Assembly (NCBI GenBank): GCA_014904985.1
Contig: MU128916.1
Span: 302,696 to 366,695 of the forward strand
From: Hydnum rufescens UP504
Lineage: Eukaryota > Basidiomycota > Agaricomycetes > Cantharellales > Hydnaceae
Reading direction: 5' to 3'
Length of the DNA stretch: 64,000 nt
Below the pieces are notes generated by a model that was given only the letters and a program-made list of their open reading frames with translations, was not told the DNA's origin and did not search any database. The translations under genes and the position numbers were made by a program. Shown here piece by piece: positions 11,020 to 24,300 of the stretch (its first letter is position 1; the number at the start of each line of letters is the position of its first letter).

Positions 11020-12666
11020 TCAGTTGGCCTCCTCTCTTCTTCCCCTCCCGCCAGTCCCTGCTCCCTTGCTTTTATTTTCCTTATCGCCTGACCCGCCACC
11101 TACACCTCCGCCGCCTCGGCCAGCCGCCTCATACTCCCCATTCGCGCGTCGATTCATGTCAATGCTAAGATCTTGCGTCCGGCGTGCTAGACCGCGCGTC
11201 TTTTCAATGACTGATTGATATATCGGTGGATGTGTGCGGTGCGTTGTCACCATGTTCTGGTGAAGATGGAGGAATAAGGAACTGTGTATCCTAAGACGAT
11301 TTCATGGCGAATGTATACCTTTTCCAGATCAATTTTGGCATCCGCACCCATCCGCGTGTCACGGATGAGATTGACGATCCACTTTTCACCCTCCCCTTGG
11401 GACATATTGAGCCGGGCGGATAGATCACTAGAGGAAGGCTCGATAATGTATAGTCATGCGATGGCTTGGAGACTTACGCAATATCAATTTTTTGGTGAAT
11501 GCGGATATACGCCTCGCTGACAATGAAACGCGCGTTTTCGAGGAACTCCTCTTTGAAGTCACTGAGGAAGAAATCGTTGTCGAGGACGATCTCTGCTTCG
11601 CTCAACCACTTTTGTGCGCCCTCGAAATCGAAGTCGACGTATAGTTCCTTTAGGAACAGCGTGATGGGATCAGAATATTGGTATTCCTCGGTCTGAATAA
11701 TTTTGACTATCTGCTGAAGTGCTCCTCGAACAGTTCGTGATGCAGACGCAGCTGACGACTTTCGGGAGATAATTGCGGCGGCAGCTAAGTATCGAAGGAT
11801 CCATGGGCATGATGTCTGGATGGTATTAAGGTAGGCAGGGGAAAGAAATAGATCGAGGAGTAGAGTACGCCCTTCGGGGTGGCGGAAATAAAGGAAGAGA
11901 GACCAATGAAGAAGCCATGTTCGGCTCTGGAGTTGTGCAAGACTGGTACCGGCTGGACCTGTGGCACTACCGTTATCGATGGCTTCCTGGAGACCGTGTA
12001 GCTCCTCAAGTGCACTATCCCAGTTCCCGACCAACAAGTCAGAAGCAAGCTTCCCCCATTGACTGGAGAGAACTAGTGATGTGGCAGTCGACAGAATCCG
12101 GAAATGGTAAAGGTAATCAGCAGCAAGACTATAATTCCCTATTGAGAATTGCAGTTGGCCGAAATTATATAATGCGGTAATTTGGTCCAATGTAAGCTAG
12201 AAAACCATTTGAGCCACACACATTGGATTGTGTAGAATTATCAGACGTACCCCATACGTATCTTTCAGGTATTGCAAATTCTGCAATTTATCCTGACGCA
12301 ATGCTTGTGCTACATCAGGGTTTTCGATGACATCCAATACTGCCTGAGCTTCTTGTTCTAGCCGATTTATGCTCGAAAGTGTGCTAGCACGTTTCGTCGC
12401 AAATTCTATAAGTTTAAACCCATGAATTGAGAATTCAGCGAAACAATTGGCATCAGACCTTCGGGAACTGGCTGGTCGGGAAACACTTTCTCGAAAAGTG
12501 TTATGGTGTAGTCCACGAGGTCTGTGGTTTTGGCAAGCTCATAGAGAGCAAGCTGAACATCCTCTGGCTTGTAGAGTTCCGCGAGGGAGGGATTAAGAAG
12601 GATAGGAAAGATAAGATGACGGTCAAGAAACGGTACGAGTTTCTTTGTGAGGTCCCACTGGGCCAT
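11020..12666 (-). CDS. INT6: Translation initiation factor eIF3 subunit e (INT6)
   Basis: Subunit of the eIF3 complex that loads mRNA on the 40S ribosome. Exons 12459-12666, 12251-12405, 11478-12196, 11319-11427, 11020-11256; 475 aa in phase. N-terminal eIF3e domain begins [20 protein letters not shown]; the central helical repeats contain [20 protein letters not shown] and [20 protein letters not shown]; the PCI domain includes [14 protein letters not shown] and [20 protein letters not shown], ending with a Gly/Lys-rich tail. Two in-frame ATG/alternative starts lie upstream (to 12726), but the standard orthologue start is at 12666. Divergent from MPDU1 with 214 bp between starts. Confidence 0.93.
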
Positions 12667-12880
12667 GGCGTCTATACTTTTTTTCTGTTTCCGGGTTCGG
12701 CCCTTGCCGAAAGCTTGGAAGGCCATACATTCTTTGAGGAGAGATTTTGAGCGAGTCCAGCTTGTTCTGGCTATCTAACTCTGCCTCCCCTACATCGTCG
12801 CCCGGCGGGCTCTTCAGTGGTGCCCATACACTCCGAATTTCTAGCGATGCGTCGCACACTGAAATAGATTTTCTTTCAAG

Positions 12881-13794
12881 ATGGCCTTACTCACGCGAAA
12901 TCTGCCTCGATTCATCTCAGATCCTGCAATTGCTATTATTGGGCAGGTGTGCTATCTCTTTCTCCTATTCGACACCATATTTATCCCTCCGGAATGTAGA
13001 CATGTTACACCTCACTTGTCGAAAACCTCAACATAAATGATATGGAATGCATTAAGCTCTCGATATCAAAGGCTTTGGGTCTCGGCATTGTTGCTGGAGG
13101 CTCTGTCGTCAAGATACCACAAGTGTTGTTGAGTGCGTGATGCTTCAATTCCTGAGTCATCCGGCCCTCATCTGAATCCACAGTAACGAAGGCAAGATCC
13201 GCCCGCGGCCTCAGTCTGTCTGCCTACATACTGGAGACACTAGGATACTCGTTCACGCTTGCATACTCTGCGCGAAATCACTTTCCGTTCTCGACTTACG
13301 GGGAGAACCTGTTTCTTACGATTCAGAACTTGGCTGTCACACTGCTCATCATTCTATACCCCACATCACCCACCGATCCATCGGGCTATAATGTCATTGG
13401 CGTGACTGCCGCCTCTCTCATCAGCGCGGTCCTGGCACTATCACTTGTCGCCGTACCCCACAGCCTCCTCGCCCTACTGCAAATTTCCACGCTGCCCATC
13501 TCACTCTTTTCAAAGATACCCCAAATCGTCCAGAACGCTCGGGCTCGCAGTACCGGTCAACTCTCTTCCGTGGCTGTGGCCTCCCAAGTCCTCGGCTGCG
13601 TCGCGCGCCTCTTTACTACAGCAACAGAAGTCGGTGATCCAATCGTCCTGTGGGGATTTGGACTTGCTCTCCTTCTCAACGCAGTCATCGCGGTCCAAAT
13701 GTGGCTTTATTGGGGAAGCGATGAACTTCCATCCCATGTTGCGGAGAAGACAAGAGTAGAGGGGACAGTGCCGGTGGCTTGGGCAAGTGCGTAA
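12881..13794 (+). CDS. MPDU1: MPDU1/Lec35-like PQ-loop membrane protein
   Basis: ER membrane protein needed for use of dolichol-phosphate-mannose and -glucose in glycosylation and GPI synthesis. Exons 12881-12946, 13000-13132, 13184-13794 give 269 aa. Two PQ-loop repeats are visible, GGSVVKIPQVLL and SLFSKIPQIVQNARARSTGQ, set among hydrophobic segments (LILYPTSPTD region, SAVLALSLVAVPHSLLALL, IVLWGFGLALLLNAVIAVQM). The N-terminal LKLSISKALGLGIVAGGS-like block before the first PQ motif is typical of this family and separates it from cystinosin-like PQ-loop proteins. Convergent with the HECT ligase 240 bp away. Confidence 0.87.
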
Positions 13795-14034
13795 GGATAC
13801 GCCTGAAATCGTGGCCAGCATTGTACATACCCCATCCCCTCCCTCCCCAACTCCGGCCTCTCGGAAATGGACGAGGAAGGTTGACTGATAACCAGTAGTT
13901 TCGCGATGTCTTTGATTTATGCATACGTACTATCTTCTCTGGGCATTTTTCTGCATCTATGAATTTTGGCGTAATGGGTTGAGACTCGTAAAATACAACA
14001 AGATCGGAATTGATAACTAGATCATCACACGTGT

Positions 14035-17000
14035 CTATGACAAGTCGAAGCCAGCATTAGACGAAATTGCCTGCATGAGCTTTTGGCGCAAAACAGCTTC
14101 ATTTGAGTATTGAGGGAGCTGCGGGATTGACGCTTTGGGTTTCGGTAAAAAGACCCTCAATCCCAAGAATACTGGACTCACCTTCAAGAGATTGACACAT
14201 GTGCTGCTTGTGGGCAATCGGGAATCATCAAGCTAGGGACAGGCCCGAGTTAGCGAGGATTCCAACTCCAACTAGATCAGTGTGGCGCGTCTCACCCCTG
14301 CATCTCGAATGGAGAAACGAGGATTCAGCTCTTGAAACCCTCTAACGTTTACGACATTCCAGTTTGGTCAATTCGGGTTGAATAGAATTGCGCACTCACA
14401 AGAGAGGGGGCCGACTACAACTAGTCACGAAACGCAAAAAAGACTGTCGTTCCTTCTGGTTCAATGTCCGCATAACCTAGACTCCGCATTTTGTCACTGA
14501 AGGCTGCACGAGAAATATCGTCCACACACCTTCCAAAACAGCTGGATCGTTGCGTGGGATTCATCATACACTCCTCCATAAACACAGTTGCGCATGAGGT
14601 CGTCCACATCGACGGGGTCTTCAACCCCACCAATAAGAATCTGCAGCTCTTGCTGATTAAACATTCTAATCATGAGATACTGTCAGGCCAAGCTTATATC
14701 TCTTCGCAAGAGAGAAATAGTTTCTGTACCGAAGCCATTTCGGATCGATCATCTCTGCCACACCCTCAAACAGAGCCTACATTTCGTCAGGAGATTCAGT
14801 CACGGCCGCAGAGAATCACACTCCTACGAATAAGCACCTCGCTTTGTTTCTTTATCTGCACGTTGAGTCGATAGTTCGCCACAAGATAGATATATTGGAT
14901 CCTATTCTCCTTGGTGACTGCAATATTGCTGCCGTTAGGGAGTAGATCGATTGATTTGGGGACCCCAAATTCGTCATTCTGTTTTAATGTTATTAGAAGC
15001 TCCCTCAATACAAGAAAATACAAGGGGCGTACGGTGACCGTGAAGTTAAGTGAGAGGTCTTCCACTTTCTCTACTTGACTGTCGTAATGCTTCAAGAAGA
15101 CGAGCCCTTGATAGAGCTCCGGGTCCAATGACTGTAGATCATCCAAATAACTTTGCCTTCCGAGCCACTTAACAATGAACTGTAAGTATGAACACCACGT
15201 GTTGATGCAAGACAGCCTCACCTTTCCAAGAAAGAAAGAAGCAAACCCAACATCGATAAGAATCCCTTCATATAATGCCTTCCCGAGGACTCTGCCAATG
15301 AACCTGTACCAATTAAGTTGATGCGCTGCAAATCAATGGAAATAAGTCACTGTGCGCATTTCTTGGGTCATCTGACCGATCACTCACGTTCTTTGGCATA
15401 AGAGTGCGGATTTGGATAAAGTTCTTGACGGGCTGTCGCTAGCCACAAGCCGCGATCAGTATCAAACGCCTCCTTGGTCAATCTAGAGCATGGCACTCGA
15501 TAAACCAGGGGAATCATCACAGAGCAGTGAGACCAGCAACTCACGAAGTCAGAAATTCTTTGAATACGCCACCTACAGACGATGGTCAGGGACACACAAG
15601 AACATACATCTTGAGCAACGTACCCCCATCAATACCAGCTTCCTCGTTACCAAAAGCATCAACGAAAGTAATCGAAATCTTATCCTTCAATGCGGCACCA
15701 AGACTTCCCAGTTGATCGAAGCCGTCCTGAGCGACCGATGAACGACGAATAGTGGCCTTGTGCTTTGGGCGGGCATACCAATCATCCAAACCAAGGCGAT
15801 GTGCATCATTAGCGATGAACTGTCGGAAGATCTGCACTCGGACAGAAAAAGGAATCGCGAATGGAATATTGTTCAAAACACCGAGACGAGGCGAAATGAA
15901 GGCCATTTTGCGCTTCGACAAAACACGTGACCTCGGTGCGGGGCGATCAAGTTCTTGCTCCTCAGCACTAAGAATTGATGGTGAATTCAATACGGCATAG
16001 GGGAACAGTACAATCTGAGACATACACGGCAGCTGTGACGAAGGACGACACATCAATCTGGGAGGTAACTAACCAATGATCTGGAGGCGTGAAGGGCCGT
16101 CTCGAGCTGACCAACGCATTTAACAATCATACATCACTCAATAAGGAGGGAAAAGTAGGCTCACTCTCGTGCATGAATAGCTTGTAGACAGCGTGTGACT
16201 CTATCCCTTACACCCTCCCAGTTCATCCTGACGCCAGGGACCATTGCATCTTTGAGATTTGCTTGGTCCTCGTGCCAGTACAGTGGGAATGCGATATTGA
16301 GAAGTTGGCGCGAAAATGACGTCAGCTCATCCAAAGTAAGCGAGTTGCCAACTCCAACCCGCTGGGATCGTGTGGCGCCTAACGATGAAGAAAAAAACTC
16401 CTCATCACCCATGGTCAGTAGTGCATGGTTGTAAAGCTCAGTTAAGAACAGAAATGGCGGCCACACGACGGCGTGCGTAGGGTCTAGGACCAAAAATCCA
16501 TGATTAGCATGGGTTGCTAATTGGGAAGAACGCTATGACTGACTCGTGAATATCTCCACAGCCTGTTTGGCATCCTCTTCCTTTCCAAGAGGAGAGGACC
16601 TCACCCAGCCTCGATAGACTTCTTTTATGAGACCGAATCCAGCACCTCCACCATTGAGGTTCGCCATTACGCGATCTCTTTTTGAGGGCCAAACAGCGCA
16701 AAGACTTATCAAAAACGAAAAGATGCGCGATCGGGCTTTCGGATGGCGCGATGTAGCTGTCAAGAGTGAGGAGATATGCGCAGAGGACCATAGGGTGTGC
16801 AGTCTCAGCTGCGTCTTGGAATCGAGACTGAAGAAATCAGGCTGTTTGCGCCGACTTGGGGCTTCTGTGGAGCGTGTTGGGTGTGATTCGTCGTCAGAGC
16901 CACCAGAGGCGGACGCTGAGTCCTCCGCCCAGTTACCTGCCTGCTTTTTAGCATTGGCATTGTTAGGTTCGAGGCACCCTGGTGGAAGAGAATCCATCAG

Positions 17001-18190
17001 CGCAGTTAGGAAATGTAAATACATGGCCAGGGTTGGAGCATTAGCCGAGGGGACGCGTGCTGATCCAAAGGCAATGAGATTGGCGAGAAGGTGTAAGCGG
17101 CTTTCCGGCGATGTTGAAAGTCCAATTACTACATAGTCCACATCGAGGAGGGTGAGGGATGAAAAGGGTAGATGACCAGACAGATATGTGACAGTTGGGA
17201 TAGGTAGTCGATTAGGTAGAAGTTTGATGGTAAGAATGGACAGGGTGAAATCTTGGAGGGCTTGTAAGTAGAAAGGCGATGACGTAGGGAAAGTTGCCAG
17301 AGGTGCTAATGCAAGTGAAATCAATGGTGGGATTGATGGCGATGATTTGGCTTCCAAGGGCTGAATACGGACGGCACGGTCAGGCGAGGATAACCAGCAA
17401 GTATAATTTACACTTGCGATTTGAAAGAGGGCGCGAGCGATGGAGGAGAAAATGCCTCGGGAAAGGAGATATGATGTGATGGAAGCACACAAGGCATTTC
17501 CTAACGATGGAAGGCGTTGTTCGAGTGTCTGGGAGGCAAGAAGAACGTCGAGGACAACCAAATGGTTTATTGAATACGGGGATCTGATTAATTAGAAAAC
17601 AGCCAAGTGAGTAAATAAACTGGTCCTATTATAAGTATTAGCTCACGTTGGGGCCTGAGCTAGCGAACGTAGCAAAAGTGTGGCGACTTGTCGGACTAAC
17701 ACGAGCCAAGCCTCCCGTTCCGAACCGAGGAAAGGAGCGAGAAGCGTGTCTGTAACTGAATCAGATACAATGACACGACGACAGGGAAAAGACAAACACA
17801 CCTATTTGGCCCATGGTCAAAGACCACTTGGCCAAGCGCTCTTCGTCAGCAGGGCCACCCACCCATGCAACAGTCAAACATCGAGTCCAATAGACAAAGT
17901 TACTTGAACCAGCATCGAATTGAGCTCTGAGATGTTCGCGCACTTGACGGCCTTGTGATCGCCCGCGATACCAAGCTTGAATTCTCAGAGCGCTTTCAGC
18001 CCTATCATAAGCGGATCAGAAACAATGGGATCTTAGGGATCCGTTAAGGTGATAACCACCTTCTTGCAGCATCCTGACGTTCAGAGCGCCGGGCTTTGAC
18101 GCCGTCTAGGATCGAGGCATGAGAGGCAGTAGTGGAAGTACCACCAAGGTTAATCTGCCGAGGACGGTTTGGGCCAAAGAATGGCTGCAT
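14035..18190 (-). CDS. HUL5: HUL5/UBE3C-type HECT ubiquitin ligase
   Basis: E3/E4 ligase that extends ubiquitin chains on proteasome-bound and misfolded proteins. Eighteen exons: 18060-18190, 17802-18001, 17647-17755, 16544-17583, 16165-16483, 16026-16106, 15624-15967, 15545-15572, 15388-15482, 15222-15325, 15033-15167, 14838-14978, 14730-14776, 14530-14665, 14400-14476, 14296-14341, 14182-14232, 14035-14118; phases agree, about 1055 aa, normal for the family. N-terminus starts [17 protein letters not shown] with an IQ-like helix ([16 protein letters not shown]). The HECT domain holds [76 protein letters not shown] and the catalytic cysteine in [17 protein letters not shown]. The C-terminal NAGFDLS tail fits. 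A large acidic insert ([10 protein letters not shown] region) is poorly conserved. Confidence 0.92.
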
Positions 18191-19313
18191 TCCAAACTAT
18201 ATTTTTTCGAGACGTCACTCCTTCAACGCCCGACGTAGTGGGACTCCCAAAAGTTGTGAATTGGCCGACAAGACGCGTCAGTAGGTTCGAAAGAGGCCGA
18301 GGCAGACGGAGATTGCCGATGGAATCTGCTAGCGCTCGACCTCTCCGATGGCCCTTCCAGCGTATCCGCCCTTTGGCGATCCACCTGTGTGGAATAGCAC
18401 CGAGACGTGGTGCTTGTAATTTTCCCTATCCTGTTGAAACAACCAACACCATAATAGGAATCCAAGATCTTGATCTCTTCGGTCCTTCGCGATTTCCATC
18501 CTTCGCCATATCACAACAAGGACACCTGATTGATCGTTAACTCAGGAGAATGCATTTGAGATAATGCGAGTTTTGCTGAAGTGGATTCTAGATCGATCTG
18601 GTCTTGCAGAGCGTTGCTATTTTTGATCCTAACTCAGTGAACCCAGCCTTCTGGTAAGAATTCCGTCTGCATCTGGGCATCAGTGATACTGTAGCTACGC
18701 CCGTATGACAAGTCCAAATCGATTAGCAAGAGGATATGTCCGGCAGTACTCAAAACTTGCGACGGCCTTCCTCAGCTTTTTCTGGACAGACTGCCCAAAT
18801 TGATTATCTTGTGACATCCGCTGGGCCCTGGTTCGGTTTCCTCACGCACGCTGTTACGGCTTCGGTCTGGGTGCTTTTCCCCGACCGGATTGCCCGTTGC
18901 TTCTTGCTAATTGGAACACGAATTTCTCATGCATTGTGAAATTTAATTCTGACCAGAATTTCTCGTTGTACTAACCGCTTCCTATCGTGTTCAAGCCACA
19001 TTCGAAGATTCAGATTCGAAGTGTAGATATCTATTGGAGTCAAGTTCTAGCCAATAATTTCATCGGCGATGTGTCCACAGCAGTGTGGCTCAACCTCCCC
19101 GGCCCTGTCACAAAGGCCATTAAATCTCAGAGTGGAAGGATCACATTGCATGGTGCAACCAAAGGTGAAAACAAACGAAAAGGACCGTTCATAGACCACG
19201 CAGGGAGCTTGGCATCGTCATCATCACTCAAATCAGTGTTTATGGCAGTGGCACTGTAAAAGGAAACTTGACAAATTCGCTCAAGTAGGTTAAGTGGCGA
19301 GGGCCTGAGACAG
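18191..19313. other. Intergenic, upstream of HUL5
   Basis: About 1.1 kb between the HUL5 start and the tRNA gene. Open frames of up to about 120 codons occur on both strands (for example 18169-18540) but have no recognisable motif, and the first overlaps the HUL5 first exon. Nothing convincing seen beyond the expected HUL5 promoter. Confidence 0.5.
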
Positions 19314-19400
19314 GCCGCTATGGCTCAGTGGTAGAGCGCCTCTCTCGTATGTACTGATGTGCCCAAGAGGAGATCCTGTGTTCGATCCACAGTGGTGGCA
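19314..19400 (+). tRNA. tRNA-Thr (anticodon CGT) with 15-nt intron
   Basis: A full cloverleaf can be drawn: acceptor stem GCCGCTA with TGGTGGC (one G-T and one T-G pair), D-stem GCTC/GAGC around AGTGGTA, anticodon stem CCTCT/AGAGG, five-base variable loop, T-arm CTGTG-TTCGATC-CACAG and discriminator A. The anticodon loop is oversized by 15 nt; placing the intron after position 37, as is standard in eukaryotes, leaves loop CTCGTAA with anticodon CGT. Box A (TGGCTCAGTGG) and box B (GTTCGATCC) are intact, and a TTTT run follows a few bases downstream as the Pol III stop. Confidence 0.9.
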
Positions 19401-21999
19401 TTCTTTTGAAGTTCGGGGATTGCGGAAGACCCTACGGGTCATGATGCCCCCCATTCCTCAAAGCCTTCAAAAAAAAACACACCGTTGTAGTTAATAAGTT
19501 TTTTGTCGACTCCCCCATGCCGTCGAGCTACAGCAGCAGCAGGTCGAATCCTATTCGGTAATTCCTTCCTTTCTCTGAGTCTAAGGGACCATACGCATCG
19601 GGATCCCATTCGCTTCCGGCGGCGAATTCCTTAGTCTCCTGCCCGAACCTTCTCCCTGAAATTCCTATTCTTCGGCATTGATTGTTCTCTATCGAATCAA
19701 GAAGTTCTGTGGCTAAGCTGACACCCACCTGTCCCTTATCTGACGAATGGCATCGGGCCACAACCTCGAATAGATCAGTGGTGGCGCAAGGTTGCTTACC
19801 AATCCTTTGCTTGGGAGCGTGGGCAAACACGGCTTACATCGGTGCCTGCAACGCCACGCACCCGTGCGATGTCGTTATCATCAGTCAGCACACACCCTGC
19901 AAAATGTGTGGATTATTCAGACCGCCACACGCACAGCAATCGGCATCGATTGCGAATGGTAGTGGCCCCTCGCCGAGAAGCACAAACATCCTGTTCAGGA
20001 CTCCTGATAGGGCCTGCGATACGAGGACACCGCGTTCAGAATCAAATAACGTTACTGTAACGTATCGATTGCATATAGATAGTTGAGCATAGGGTTATCC
20101 TTCGCACCCTTGCATACCCCTACTCCGAGCGATTGGCGGTTGCGCGATTCCCGGACGGAGTTCTTTTTTTTCACGCGCTGACCTCGTAGAGGGTTATCTG
20201 CGATAACCCTTCAGCCATGCTCCTCCCTGGCCTCATATATCGAACATGGTTAGAACTCTGCCTATTGAGGTCGATATGCGAGAGGAATTACTCATACTAT
20301 GCTTACATCATTTATTTGCACGATCGTGCGTCAAGCCCCACTGTGAGCTCCCACCGGACCGCATCTTCTTCTACGGTTAGTGGCTATCGATATCGAGAGG
20401 AAATGGATTGCCCTACTACGCTGTGCGCTGTACTTGCCTTCCTCTCAGGGGGAATAGAACCCCATTCAAAAACGACGTGCGAACGTGTATGCATCTCTAC
20501 AATGATATCCCTTGTTCCCGGACGAAATTATGGGTACAAGTCTCCCATGGAACCAGCTAGTTCCCTGGTTCCGGTAGTACCTGATGCCTCTTTCTTGCCG
20601 GCAGAGTAGTATATATAAAGTTAAGCATATCATTCCAATTGCAATTGATCGTAATTCATCAACGGATACGGTCCGGTCGTGTCTATCGGTCTGGGGTTTA
20701 CGGACGATCATCAAATATGTATCTCGTACACACCCGCAATGAATTCAGCATTTCCGCTTGGCTCCGAACTTGAACAGCTTTGTGCATCGAAGACTTCATG
20801 TATCTACGGAGGAATCGATGTCCAACTGCACTCCGATGGTGACTCGAAAATTTTTCCTGCCATCCGGGAATGACAGAACGGCATTAGTTACAGTTCGACT
20901 ATTTGATTCCCTTACAGTACCTTTGTGGAGGCTTTCGTGGTCCGCATCTCTTTCCCATGTCCTCATCCGACGCCACATAAGCTTCTCGTTATTGAACCGT
21001 GCTAAAATGACAATTAATGCATGACTGGGTGGACCGAGACCTACATTCCAAGTACAGTACTGTACCGTAATACGGAGATTACAGTACCCCAGGACTTGTA
21101 ATTCAAGTCCGGCAAGGAAAAATCAATTCCGAGCGATAGACTAATCACCTTAAAGCCATAGTTCTCAGTTTTTGCGAGAGGGAGAGGGCTCAGCAGCAGC
21201 CAGCCAGCCCCAGCCTATTTTTAATGTTCAGCGATGGGGGAACCGTTGACCGGCAAGTCCCGTACATGGTGCGGGCGCGCGGGCGGAATCAAGCCGAAAG
21301 AGTTTGCCGATCATGCTCACAACGAAAAATGATTGACCATCGGCAAGTCATCATAATTATGGGAGCGCAAACGGCCATCCATTGCATAATGCAGACCAGA
21401 AAAGAATAGGGCCCATCAAACAAGGGCCGAGAATGATAACCCGTCCCAAAGCACACACATACACACGCCCAAGTACGTCCCTATTGTGGCGTACCGTGCC
21501 TCAATGTATTTTCTATATTTGAAAGCCACGACGATGGTGCCTGTGAGAACGCCAATCGCCGTGCCTTTCCCTCTTATCTATCTCCCTTTCTCTTTCTCTT
21601 TTTGAATTTTATTTTCGCCTCCAATAGCTAGAGCTCAGGGACGACAACCCCCCCCTCCCTCCCTCGCACCATCTGCTTGCGCCTTTCTAGTTATTTATGT
21701 ACAGTGCTGTATTCCTGTCCCGAATATGTATGTACCTAAGCTAAACCTAAGGGGCATCTCCGGAGCTAGAGGCTGTGAAATCAAAAGCTGGTTTGTGAGC
21801 AAAAACGAAGGATAGCAATCGCACACTGCAACCTACATCTATCATATCAGATTGTGTGTATGTACGTATGGATTGATTTCGCAATTGCTTTGCCATGGTG
21901 GCCCGGACCAACATCCGACCAATTGCGAGTGTATGTAGCTATTCGCCCCCGCTGAGAGGTGTCATGTGGGCTGAATTTTATCAAAAAACCTATGAGAGG
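19401..21999. other. Intergenic, no supported gene
   Basis: Several open frames of 70-135 codons exist (for example 19682-20086 plus, 20217-20609 plus) without family motifs or plausible splicing. The composition is ordinary. No gene is supported. Confidence 0.5.
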
Positions 22000-24300
22000 A
22001 GAGAGGAACGATAGTGAAACGTGGCTCTGACAGCGAGGAAGGAAGGAGGGTGTTGGCAATGAGGAAAATCCCCCCTGCCTGCTCCCCCCCCCCCCTTTCT
22101 CCTGAATTCATTTCCACTGGCAATCAAATATTGTTCAAGGCTACAATACACATCACACTTGGATGTAATTTTTTGGCCCTTCTGAACATCAGGAATTGTG
22201 AAATTCAAAAAGTTTGGTTTGAAGCAGTGCCTGTTTCCAAGGTTTGAGTGAGCAACGAGCTGGTCGATCTCCGGGAGCATTTCCCCCCCGCCCCCTTTTT
22301 TTGCAATGCCACCGCATTTTGGAAAGAGGATTTCTTTTGGGGGGGGGAGGTTATTATTATTATTACATATTACAAACGAGTGCGATCGTAATTGCCAAGG
22401 ACAAGTGTGAAAACAAAAAAACAAACACAGAAAAAGTAAATCCACGTCATTCTCAGGTAATCCCACGTCAGAAACCCAAGCCCCTGACAGTGGCAGCTCC
22501 CAGAGTTAGTTAGCTTCTCGCCCATTTCTCCCCCCCCCCCTCATCGAAGCACACCATTTACTGCATTTGTTGCATTGTTACCAGTTGTCAATTAGCATCC
22601 ACCATCCCTCGATCGAACTACTACTGTACCCGCGGTGTCTTCCACGGTAAATATAGCAACAAACAAACAAACGACAATTCCCTCGCTCCGAACCTATCCG
22701 TGGGCCGAACCTATCCGCGGGTTTTCCGCCCCACATGTGCCGACCCCTGCCCCGATTCAGCGCCCCCCTCGGCCCCGCCCCCTTCCCAAAATCGTTGAAA
22801 TTGAATCTCTCCAGTATTTCATACGATACGTATGCCGCTCCCACCAGGGGAGACGGGCGCACGTCCGGAGGCACCCCAAACTCGACCTTTGGCCACCTAC
22901 ACCCTGTCACCCTGAAACGACAGCAAGAAGAACAGCAGCCATGGTCAACCAAAAAAGAAAAAACAAAGGGGGGGGAGAGGAGGCGGAGCGGGGAGGCGGA
23001 CATTACAGTAAGACCCAAAAAACAAAACAAAACCCAGAAAAACAAACAAAGAAAAGTGCCGTTCCGCAAACAGTCATATATTCACCCTCTTACAGGACTG
23101 TAAAAATCCCACACGAAGAAACCCCCCCCCCCCCACGAGGCACGTCGGTCGGATTTCCCAAATAAAACAAAAATAAAAAAAAAGAAGCACACCTTTCCCC
23201 AGAATCCCGCATTCAGTATTCAAAAATTGTCGCATGCGGCCACGACTACCCCAACCCAGGCCACTCTACTCCTACGATACAATATACAATATATATATAT
23301 ATAAATAAAAACGACTTGCCAAACTAGGCCACGTATCCACATAGGGGCCACACTCGTCTCGTCTCGCATATAACTCATATATATATATAGATATACAAAG
23401 CCACATGACCCTCCGCGCAACCGAACCAACCGAACCAACCGAACCAACCAGCAACCAGCAACCAACACCAAAATGCAATGGATGGATCCATCAAAAATCG
23501 ATCGTGAATCCGATACCCGATATTCAATACAATACAGCAGAGAGCCCCAGGATTCTCTTCAGCGTCAGCGTCCCTGCGGGTGGATCAGGGTTAGCCTTGG
23601 GAGCCACAACAACGAATATAATAATTTAAAAAAAACCCACAAGGTGCGCGCGCGTTCATTGGCGGTCATACAGTAAGTGTAGTGTAAGTGTAATGTAGTG
23701 TAGTAGTGTGGCTGCAACAAAATAAATAAATAAATAAAACCCACAAGGTGCACGCTCGTTCATTGACGCAGTGTGGCTGGCTGGCCCCGCATGTTCAACA
23801 CAACCGTGCGCGTAAACTTACAAGGGCTCATATATATGTATTTATCTCATATCGCGCACGCACGCACGCTCGCGTACAAAGGGGGGGCGCGGGGCGAAAG
23901 GAAGGGATTGCCGAGTCCGAGTCTCCGACTGTCACCGGCGTCCGAACATCCGAAAAAAACTCCCTCGCTTGAACGTGACAAAATTTTCGAAATTATCGTG
24001 CATCCCCCCAACTCTGTCACCTGTCACCTGTCACCTGTCAGCGAACCTTACCGGCCGACCGACACCCCACCTCCAATCTCCGGATGTATGCATGTATGTA
24101 TGCATGTGTGTGTGTGCACTTGTAAGCTATGAGTTTGATGGGAAGGATTGATCGGAGAATGCCGCGAGGAAATGGACATAGCAAGTGACATTAAAAAAAA
24201 TCAAAAGCCGCCGTTTTGTGTGACAGTTTTTTTCCCCCGCCCGCCTGCGCGCCGCCCGCCGCCGCCGCCCTGATCCGGGGGAAGTTAACGGAACGGAATG
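22000..24300. repeat. Low-complexity, microsatellite-rich block
   Basis: Dense simple sequence: C runs of 10 or more near 22084, 22530 and 23122, a G run near 22339 followed by a TTA array, a TATA array near 23290, three copies of an ACCGAACCA-type unit near 23415, an AATA array near 23720, a CCTGTCA array near 24017 and GTATGCAT/TGTG repeats near 24085. Long open frames here (for example 22578-23069 minus) consist of biased codons from these tracts and are not counted as genes. Confidence 0.75.

Noticed and set aside
14477..14529. Apparent frameshift in the HECT domain after FWK
   Set aside because: A 53-nt GT...AG intron here restores [19 protein letters not shown] exactly, so no lesion exists.
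18169..18540. 123-codon plus-strand open frame upstream of HUL5
   Set aside because: Overlaps the first HUL5 exon and has no motif.
22578..23165. Two overlapping open frames of 160-175 codons on opposite strands
   Set aside because: They are produced by Pro/Gly/Lys codons from simple repeats and show no conserved motif.
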